Source: Patescibacteria group bacterium (lineage in GTDB: Bacteria > Patescibacteriota > Minisyncoccia > UBA9983). Taken from it: a DNA stretch of 10,673 nt. Where the stretch lies: contig JAHJXC010000070.1 of assembly GCA_018827845.1 (NCBI GenBank), forward strand, positions 1 through 10,673, in the 5' to 3' direction. A program made the position numbers and the translations under genes. Shown piece by piece: positions 1-5,171 of this stretch (positions are counted from its first letter, which is position 1; each line of letters opens with the position of its first letter). The notes below the pieces were generated by a model. The model was not told the DNA's origin. It did not search any database and worked only from the letters and a program-made list of their open reading frames with translations.

Positions 1-44
1 ATTATTGCTATTGGCGCAAGGCCTGATTGTTTTTGTGCTTTCAT
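1..44 (-). CDS. N-terminus of an exported or membrane-anchored protein (partial)
   Basis: Only the first 14 codons are visible, reading MKAQKQSGLAPIAI before the left edge. A basic start followed by a GLAPIAI-type turn into a hydrophobic stretch resembles the signal or anchor segment of many secreted proteins in Patescibacteria, as I remember them, so I infer an exported protein of unknown function. It lies 47 nt downstream of the nucleotidyltransferase stop on the same strand and could be co-transcribed with it. No Shine-Dalgarno and no convincing -10 box precede this ATG. With so few codons this could also be a chance open frame. Confidence 0.4.
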   Translation of the reverse strand, partial: MKAQKQSGLAPIAI

Positions 45-91
45 AAATCAAAGAAATTTATCTACTGCTTTCATGAAATCATTAAAATCAT

Positions 92-538
92 TCAAATCTT
101 TTCTTGAATACTGTCTGGCACTAATTCTTTTAAAGATTGGGAAGCAACGTATTCATTAGCAATGGTATCTAAGGATGTATTTTCTATCATATCTGATAAT
201 AACTGATGGTTTTTAGAAAAAATCAATTGGCCTCGGCTAAAAATATTATTTAAAAAAGATATTGACGCAAAGTTTAAAATCTTAACTTCAAAAATATCAA
301 ATGGCAAACTGCATTCATCTGCGATATTTTTAGATATTTTCAGTTCATAATCAAAAATTTCATCTTCTTTCATGTTGTCCAAATAAATGCCTATGTCGAT
401 ATCTCTAAAAGAAGGAGCATCCAAAAAAGAACCAAATATAAACGCGAAAACAATCTCTTTTTCTCCAAAGAGGATTGTCTTAATTTTTTCCGTAATCCCC
501 TGTCTTTTATCTGGGCTTAAAGATAAATATTCTTTCAT
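92..538 (-). CDS. MNT-type minimal nucleotidyltransferase
   Basis: Small protein of the polymerase-beta-like nucleotidyltransferase superfamily, the fold of MntA antitoxins that AMPylate HEPN toxins. Numbering from the ATG at 538, the catalytic loop is FGSF (about residues 35-38) followed by DID (46-48), with a third acidic residue in PFDIFE (81). All three metal-binding aspartates appear present. The GS-to-DxD spacing is 8 residues, shorter than the usual 10 of MntA. I prefer the ATG at 538 (148 aa) because a TATTAT box ends 8 nt upstream of it. An in-frame GTG at 556 would give 154 aa; neither start has a Shine-Dalgarno. No HEPN partner is visible on either side, so a toxin-antitoxin role is not shown; it may act on a tRNA, a protein or an unlinked partner. 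The family call is firm, the substrate unknown. Confidence 0.75.
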   Translation of the reverse strand: MKEYLSLSPDKRQGITEKIKTILFGEKEIVFAFIFGSFLDAPSFRDIDIGIYLDNMKEDEIFDYELKISKNIADECSLPFDIFEVKILNFASISFLNNIFSRGQLIFSKNHQLLSDMIENTSLDTIANEYVASQSLKELVPDSIQEKI

Positions 539-546
539 ATAATCCA

Positions 547-574
547 ATAATACCACGATTATTTAAATTTGCAA
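547..574 (-). promoter_or_regulatory. Candidate promoter for the nucleotidyltransferase gene
   Basis: On the minus strand TTGCAA (574-569) is followed after 16 bp by TATTAT (552-547). The ATG at 538 begins 8 nt after the -10 box, so the transcript would start at or within a base or two of the start codon. AT-rich background makes a single such match weak; its weight comes from the same arrangement at other genes in the window. Confidence 0.4.
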
Positions 575-580
575 AAAGTT

Positions 581-1132
581 TTAGAGTTTTGATTCAAGAA
601 TAAATCTTACGGGCAGTTTGAAAGACTCATCAAGTTCTGGGAGGCCGGATGGATTGTCTTTTTTAAAAAGGATGTAGCCCGTATCTATTGTTGGCTTAGA
701 AAAAATTATTTCTCCCTTGAAATTTATAAAATTTTCTGTCATCCAAGTGTCGTTTTCATTTTGAGGAACAAATTGAACAGGCGCTATGCCTAATTGTTTA
801 TCATTGCTGTCATAAACTGCTGCTGGAAAACTTGCTTCAAAAAACCAGAATCCTCTGGCCTTTCCTGAAACAGTTACCGGGCTGGAAATAAATTCATCCG
901 GCTTAGGAGAATTAATAACAATCTTATCAGCAATGCCGACAATTTCCGGGCATTTTGCAAACTCGCAATCGGGCAGTGTTCTCGCAACATAAGAACCATC
1001 TGGACAAAGCTTTGCTTCCATCGTGCACGCTATTCCTTTATCTTTTTGATTTTGATAATACCAAATGCCTACACCAACAATAACGACAACAATTACTATA
1101 ACAATAATGACTAAAATTGCGTCTTTTTTCAT
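581..1132 (-). CDS. Anchored envelope protein with four-Cys module and Gmad2-like Ig domain
   Basis: This 183-aa protein starts with MKKD and a very hydrophobic helix (about 6-25), an N-terminal membrane anchor or uncleaved signal. A short module with four cysteines (C36, C43, C56, C61; core CTMEAKLCPDGSYVARTLPD) follows; I associate this module with extracytoplasmic proteins of Patescibacteria. Residues 70-180 match the pattern of the Gmad2 immunoglobulin-like domain first described in spore-germination proteins (INSPKPDEFISSPVTVSG, then ARGFWFFEASFP, then DTWMTENFINF). Such domains are thought to mediate extracellular binding. I infer a protein held at the outer face of the membrane, with the cysteines perhaps forming disulfides or a metal site. 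It follows the CapA-like gene by 20 nt but has its own TATAAT box. Function unknown; no enzyme motif is seen. Confidence 0.75.
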   Translation of the reverse strand: MKKDAILVIIVIVIVVVIVGVGIWYYQNQKDKGIACTMEAKLCPDGSYVARTLPDCEFAKCPEIVGIADKIVINSPKPDEFISSPVTVSGKARGFWFFEASFPAAVYDSNDKQLGIAPVQFVPQNENDTWMTENFINFKGEIIFSKPTIDTGYILFKKDNPSGLPELDESFKLPVRFILESKL

Positions 1133-1138
1133 GCTTTT

Positions 1139-1166
1139 ATTATATTCTTCTTTTATAATTCCTCAA
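1139..1166 (-). promoter_or_regulatory. Promoter of the Gmad2-domain gene
   Basis: On the minus strand TTGAGG (1166-1161) and a perfect TATAAT (1144-1139) are separated by 16 bp. The ATG (1132) begins 6 nt after the -10 box, placing the predicted +1 on the start codon. The -35 lies within the last codons of the CapA-like gene, so this gene can be expressed apart from the serS operon. Confidence 0.55.
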
Positions 1167-2190
1167 GCGAGGGCTGATAAAATTCGTTTAACTTAACAGT
1201 ATTTTCCTTAATCTCTATAATGCCTTTTTCATTCAAAATAATCTTCAAAACCGCTCCCTGCATGGTTTCTTTTGAAAAATTCTGGTCAAAAACAAAATTG
1301 CCCAGACTATAAACGATAAATCCGCTGTCATAACGTTCTGTTTCCTGAACAACATGCGGATGGTGGCCGATAATTATTTTCGCTCCTGCATTAATGGCTG
1401 ACTTGGCAACTTGTTTTTGCCTTTCGCTTGGCTCTTTCTGATATTCCTCGCCAAAATGAATGGAAACGATTAAATAATCAACCTGCGATGAAGCTTTTTT
1501 AATTATTTCCATAAAATCATCACCAACCAATAAAATGCCTGAATTATTATCATCTGCCTTTAGCCACTTCGGCCCTATGTCAGAAAAACCAAGAAACCCG
1601 ATTTTTAATCCGTTCTTTTCAATAATTTTAACTTGTGATGCGTCTTCTTTGTTCCAGCCAGCGCCAACTGCCAAAATATCTGCCTTATTCAAGCGCGAGA
1701 ACGTGTCATTAAATGCCTCCCTTCCCCAATCACCAGCATGATTATTGGCAACAGAAAGAACATTAAAACCCGCTTCTTTCAAAGCCAGAATAACTATAGG
1801 ATCCATGCGGAACGAAAATTCACTTCCTCTTTTTTCGCCAATATCAGAAACAGGGCCTTCTAAATTCCCAAAAACAATGTCTGTCTCTTTTAAAAAACTT
1901 GAATTTTCAAAAATAAAAGAAAAATCGCCGTTGCCATTTTTAACAACCGAGTTTTCAATATCGCGGTCAAGCATTATATCGCCAACAAAAATCATGGAAA
2001 TTTTTTTGCTGAGAATTTCTTTAATAATTACAGGAGAAGCTATGAAAGAAGCAGGCTCATTTTTTACAAAAATAGAGGAGATTCTGTCAGCAGACAATTT
2101 TAAAAAACTTAAAGAAACATGGCTGATCAATATGCCGGTCAAGATCGCTATTGAAATTGCGATAAAATATTTTAAAAATTTTTTAATCAT
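1153..2190 (-). CDS. CapA-family protein (PGA_cap metallophosphatase-like), membrane-anchored
   Basis: 345-aa protein of the CapA/PGA_cap family, related to calcineurin-like phosphoesterases and known from poly-gamma-glutamate capsule loci. An N-terminal helix (about 6-30) anchors it, with the domain facing outward. Family motifs in order: FVGDIMLDR (68-76), GNLEGPVSD (108-116), SVANNHAGDWG (146-156), SIHFGEEY (243-250), IIGHHPHVVQ (273-282) and YSLGNFVFDQ (294-303). The metal-ligand type residues D71, N150, H151, H245, H277 and H279 are all present, so the enzyme looks intact. It is fused by an ATGA overlap to ftsQ, which predicts translational coupling; no separate ribosome site is seen. 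No capB or capC is in the window, so capsule synthesis is not implied. A role in cell-wall or surface-polymer metabolism is a reasonable inference; the substrate is unknown. Confidence 0.85.
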   Translation of the reverse strand: MIKKFLKYFIAISIAILTGILISHVSLSFLKLSADRISSIFVKNEPASFIASPVIIKEILSKKISMIFVGDIMLDRDIENSVVKNGNGDFSFIFENSSFLKETDIVFGNLEGPVSDIGEKRGSEFSFRMDPIVILALKEAGFNVLSVANNHAGDWGREAFNDTFSRLNKADILAVGAGWNKEDASQVKIIEKNGLKIGFLGFSDIGPKWLKADDNNSGILLVGDDFMEIIKKASSQVDYLIVSIHFGEEYQKEPSERQKQVAKSAINAGAKIIIGHHPHVVQETERYDSGFIVYSLGNFVFDQNFSKETMQGAVLKIILNEKGIIEIKENTVKLNEFYQPSLEEL

Positions 2191-2981
2191 TTAAACTTGT
2201 AAAAAACTTTATTTCTAAGCCGGATATCAATATACTCCAGATCCGGCCTTTTTTCCTTAATCTGGTTTTCAAGGGCTATTTTCAAATTATCAAAGGCAAT
2301 TTTATAATCACCTCTTTCGCTTAATAGCATATGCCATTCTTCAGTGGTATGAAATTCGTACAGCCCTTCATTTTTTAAGAGAATGTGTAAAATTTTTATT
2401 TTTTCTCTTGCCAGCAAGTCTGTAAAATTTATTAAATTTTTATATTCAGTTTCAAGAAGAATTTGTTTGTTGAGAGAAAAAGTTTTTTCATCTCGCTGGT
2501 CAATAAATTTTACATAAATATCTCCGGAAAAAAATGCTGATTCTTCAAAAGCATAACCGCTATCATCCAAAAAGAGGCATCTTCGCTCCTCGCACAATAA
2601 AGCAGCGGGTTTTCTTTCTTTAATGGCAACAACTATGGCATCGGCTAAATCTCTTGAAACATCAATTGACTTGATCCGCAAAAAATTATTTAAAAGATTA
2701 TTAATTATTTCTTTTTTGGGGATTATTAAAATATTGCTTTTGGGAAGAATGTAAAAATATTTGCCAGCCAGAGAACTTGAAACATTGCTGATTATTTTCT
2801 CACTTTCCAAAAAAGAATTTCCTTCAACAGTAATTTTTTTAATCCTAAAATAATCTAAATAAAAAGACCATGTGACAATAACAATTACTATAACAATGAC
2901 AAAAAACATCAACAAAAGCCGAATTATAAGCCGCCTTTTTTTCTTTTTCTTAGACGCTTCAAGAAGGTCTTTCTTAATCAT
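2187..2981 (-). CDS. ftsQ: FtsQ/DivIB-type cell division protein
   Basis: 264-aa bitopic protein. A basic cytoplasmic tail (KKKKKRR, 11-17) precedes one transmembrane helix (about 19-41). The FtsQ-type POTRA domain follows (about 45-121), opening with FRIKKITVEGNSFLESEKI and closing with IKSIDVSRDLADAIVVAIKERKP, the pattern of FtsQ and DivIB. The beta domain then starts with LFLDDSGYAFE (136-146). FtsQ proteins scaffold the divisome at the septum with FtsB and FtsL. The gene starts 1 nt after the serS stop and overlaps the CapA-like gene by 4 bp, so the three form a tight unit. There is no Shine-Dalgarno, so its translation probably depends on ribosomes finishing serS. Unusually, it is not beside murB/murC/ddl or ftsA/ftsZ here. 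The domain call is solid; sequence outside the POTRA region is divergent. Confidence 0.85.
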   Translation of the reverse strand: MIKKDLLEASKKKKKRRLIIRLLLMFFVIVIVIVIVTWSFYLDYFRIKKITVEGNSFLESEKIISNVSSSLAGKYFYILPKSNILIIPKKEIINNLLNNFLRIKSIDVSRDLADAIVVAIKERKPAALLCEERRCLFLDDSGYAFEESAFFSGDIYVKFIDQRDEKTFSLNKQILLETEYKNLINFTDLLAREKIKILHILLKNEGLYEFHTTEEWHMLLSERGDYKIAFDNLKIALENQIKEKRPDLEYIDIRLRNKVFYKFK

Positions 2982-2982
2982 A

Positions 2983-4245
2983 TTAAGAGATTATGTCTTT
3001 GTTGAGGTATTTGCGGAGAACTTCTGGCACAACAACAGTGCCATCTCTTTGCTGATAATTTTCCAGCAAAGAGATTAGAATGCGCGGAGTGGCTATGGCA
3101 GTATTGTTAAGAGAATGGACAAAACGGATTTTCCCCTCTTTATCTTTATAGCGGATATTTAATCTCCGCGTCTGAAAATCATGAAAATAAGAAGCAGAAT
3201 GTGTTTCGCGATATCTTTTTTCCGAAGGCACCCATCCTTCAATATCATATTTTTTCACCTGGCCCAATCCTAAATCCGCCCCGCAATTAACAACCACCCT
3301 GTAAGGAATACCCAAGGCCTGCATAATATTTTCCGAGTTTCTGGCAATTTCTTCATGCCACTTAACTGACTCCTGATGTTCTGCCTCGCACAAAACCACC
3401 TGCTCTACTTTCATAAATTCATGCAAACGATAAATTCCTTTAGTGTCTTTGCCATAACTTCCTGCTTCTCTTCTATAACACGGGGAAAAAGCAACATAAG
3501 TTTTTGGCAAATCTTCTTCTTTTAAAATCTCATCTTTGTGCAAGCCCATCATCGGCACTTCAGCTGTTCCTGAAAGATAGAGGTCATCCTGCGTTTTATA
3601 AATTTCTTCTTTGCCTTGAGGTAGCCAGCCGGTTCCCAAAAAACTTTCTTCTCTTACTAAACCAGGCGCAATAAACGGCTCAAATCCATTGGCTGCCAGT
3701 TGCTCCATTGTAAATTGAATGACTGCTAAAGATAAAAGCGCACCGTCACCCTTTAGAAAATATCCTCTGAAGCCTGCCACTTTAGACCCTCTTTCTAAAT
3801 CAAGGAGATTCAAATCTTGCATCAACTCAATATGATTCTTTATTTTGAAATTAAATTGCGGAATTTCGCCCCACTTTCTTATTTCCTGATTATCAAGGTC
3901 GCTCTCGCCTTCTGGCACAGACGGGTCCGGCACATTGGGAACCTGCAGCATTAATTCCTGCCACTTCTCCTCTGTTTTTTTTAACTCTGATTCTTTCTTG
4001 GATAAATCTTCTTTTAATTTCTTCGTTTCGCTGATGGCTTTTTCTTTTTCTGAATCATCCTTAAGTTGGGCGATTTTATCGCTTTCTGTATTTTGTTTGG
4101 CGCGCATATCTTCTACTTCCCGCAGCAAAGCCAGCCTATTATCGTCAAGATCAATAAGCTTATTCACATCAAAATTGATGCGTTTTTTGCGTCCTGCCCC
4201 TTTAATCAAGTCCGTATTCTCTCTAATGAATTTAATGTCCAGCAT
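2983..4245 (-). CDS. serS: Seryl-tRNA synthetase
   Basis: 420-aa class II aminoacyl-tRNA synthetase charging tRNA-Ser, of normal bacterial length. The N-terminus (MLDIKFIRENTDLIK) leads into a two-helix coiled-coil arm (about 28-100) that grips the long variable arm of tRNA-Ser. The catalytic core has the serine-binding TAE (227-229), motif 2 with YRREAGSYGKDTKGIYRLHEF (257-277), and motif 3 with NNTAIATPR (380-388) followed by LLENYQQRDGTVVVPEVLRKYL (the usual C-terminal signature). The usual GSG of motif 3 is NTA here; the arginine is kept, so I expect activity. First gene of the serS-ftsQ-capA unit, divergent from dprA with 29 nt between starts. The ATG has no Shine-Dalgarno and lies 6 nt after a -10-like box. 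Confidence 0.97.
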   Translation of the reverse strand: MLDIKFIRENTDLIKGAGRKKRINFDVNKLIDLDDNRLALLREVEDMRAKQNTESDKIAQLKDDSEKEKAISETKKLKEDLSKKESELKKTEEKWQELMLQVPNVPDPSVPEGESDLDNQEIRKWGEIPQFNFKIKNHIELMQDLNLLDLERGSKVAGFRGYFLKGDGALLSLAVIQFTMEQLAANGFEPFIAPGLVREESFLGTGWLPQGKEEIYKTQDDLYLSGTAEVPMMGLHKDEILKEEDLPKTYVAFSPCYRREAGSYGKDTKGIYRLHEFMKVEQVVLCEAEHQESVKWHEEIARNSENIMQALGIPYRVVVNCGADLGLGQVKKYDIEGWVPSEKRYRETHSASYFHDFQTRRLNIRYKDKEGKIRFVHSLNNTAIATPRILISLLENYQQRDGTVVVPEVLRKYLNKDIIS

Positions 4246-4251
4246 GATTTT

Positions 4252-4280
4252 ATTTTAATAAATATGGTAGAATAATGCAA
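4252..4280 (-). promoter_or_regulatory. Promoter of the serS-ftsQ-capA operon
   Basis: On the minus strand TTGCAT (4280-4275) and TAAAAT (4257-4252) are separated by 17 bp. The serS ATG starts 6 nt beyond the -10 box, predicting a leaderless mRNA. The -35 box coincides with the first two codons of dprA, so the two divergent promoters are interlocked. Confidence 0.5.
4265..4273 (+). promoter_or_regulatory. Extended -10 promoter of dprA
   Basis: TG-G-TAGAAT (4265-4273) is an extended -10 element. The expected start, about 7 nt downstream, falls at 4280-4281, which is the second in-frame ATG of dprA. An overlapping TATGGT (4263-4268) would instead start at the first ATG. No clear -35 is seen. 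Either choice gives a leaderless message. Confidence 0.4.
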
Positions 4281-5132
4281 ATGGAACAAAAAGTTTTAAA
4301 ACCTGAGCAATTTCCGAAACTTTTGCAGGAAATCCCTTCCAGCCCCAAGGAATTATATGTAATCGGCGAACTTCCTCCAGAAGACTGTTTTTATCTTGCA
4401 GTTATCGGTTCCAGAAGATTCAGCAATTACGGCAAAGATGCCTGCGAAAAAATTATCAGCGGATTAAAGGGGTATAATTTTGTGATTGTGAGCGGATTGG
4501 CCTTAGGTATAGATTCCATTGCTCACAGATCAGCTCTGGCTAACAATTTAAAAACTATTGCTATTCCTGGATCAGGTCTGGATTTTTCCGTACTTCATCC
4601 TCATTCTCATAAAAAACTTGCCCAAGAAATTGTGGAGTCCAGGGGATGCCTGCTTTCTGAATTTGAGCCGGAGATGCCGGCCGGACTTCACACTTTTCCT
4701 ATAAGAAATCGGATTATTGCAGGAATGAGTCACGGCGTTTTGGTAATAGAGGCAGCGGAAAGAAGCGGCACCCTTATTACAGCCAATTTTGCCTTGGAAT
4801 TCAATCGCGATGTTTTTGCTGTGCCCGGCTCAATTTTTAATGAAAATTCTAAGGGCACTAATCGGCTGATAAAAATGGGGGCTGCGCCTATCATGTCATC
4901 CGAGGATATTTTGGATGCCTTTGATATTTCGCACAGCGGAGAAAATTTGAAATTAAATTTTGATCTCTCGCCAATTGAACAAAAAATTATTGGGGCGCTA
5001 AACGAACCAATGAATAGAGATGATTTAATAAGAAAACTCAGCCTGCCAGCCACAGAAATAAATTCCGCCCTCACTATGATGCTTATCAACGGTTTCATCA
5101 AAGAATCCGGCGGAGAGGTTTACAGATTATAA
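4275..5132 (+). CDS. dprA: DNA-processing protein DprA (Smf)
   Basis: 285-aa member of the DprA/Smf family, which binds incoming single-stranded DNA and loads RecA during natural transformation. The Rossmann-like core shows VIGSRRFSNYG (43-53), SGLALGIDSIAHRSAL (73-88), IPGSGLD (97-103), FPIRNRIIAGMS (141-152), ERSGTLITANFALE (162-175), VPGSIFNENSKGTNRLI (183-199). A winged-helix segment typical of the DprA C-terminus follows (about 230-285). It lacks the N-terminal SAM-like domain of longer homologues. Start choice: ATG at 4275 or the ATG two codons later at 4281; neither has a Shine-Dalgarno, and the -10 position can support either. It is divergent from serS and 39 nt upstream of topA, a dprA-topA order also seen in Firmicutes. 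Transformation ability is an inference, since no other competence gene is in view. Confidence 0.95.
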   Translation: MQMEQKVLKPEQFPKLLQEIPSSPKELYVIGELPPEDCFYLAVIGSRRFSNYGKDACEKIISGLKGYNFVIVSGLALGIDSIAHRSALANNLKTIAIPGSGLDFSVLHPHSHKKLAQEIVESRGCLLSEFEPEMPAGLHTFPIRNRIIAGMSHGVLVIEAAERSGTLITANFALEFNRDVFAVPGSIFNENSKGTNRLIKMGAAPIMSSEDILDAFDISHSGENLKLNFDLSPIEQKIIGALNEPMNRDDLIRKLSLPATEINSALTMMLINGFIKESGGEVYRL

Positions 5133-5133
5133 T

Positions 5134-5162
5134 TTGACAAGATTAGAATAATAAAATATTCT
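5134..5162 (+). promoter_or_regulatory. Promoter of topA
   Basis: A consensus TTGACA (5134-5139) starts 1 nt after the dprA stop. After 17 bp comes TATTCT (5157-5162). The predicted +1 is about 5169, only a few bases before the topA ATG (5172), so the leader is too short to hold a Shine-Dalgarno. This is one of the best promoter matches in the window. Confidence 0.65.
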
Positions 5163-5171
5163 TCATTATTA

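Noticed and set aside
52..76. Minus-strand ATG-AAA-GCA-GTA-GAT-AAA-TTT (MKAVDKF) resembles the MKAVDKF segment of the sigma gene at the right edge
   Set aside because: The match is about seven codons with several base differences, and it ends in a stop right after; flanks do not match. A chance likeness of a short AT-rich string, not a sigma-gene remnant or repeat.
92..1132. A toxin-antitoxin pair formed by the nucleotidyltransferase and the Gmad2 gene
   Set aside because: The Gmad2 protein is membrane-anchored and extracytoplasmic by its sequence and has no HEPN motif, so it is not the MNT partner.
1535..2194. Two overlapping plus-strand open frames opposite the CapA-like gene
   Set aside because: They mirror an intact conserved gene, have low-complexity composition and no domain signal; shadows of the real frame.
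2219..2247. GCCGGAT ... ATCCGGC inverted repeat near the end of ftsQ
   Set aside because: The 15-nt loop, the lack of a T-run and its place inside coding sequence (YIDIRLR) argue against a terminator or an inserted element.
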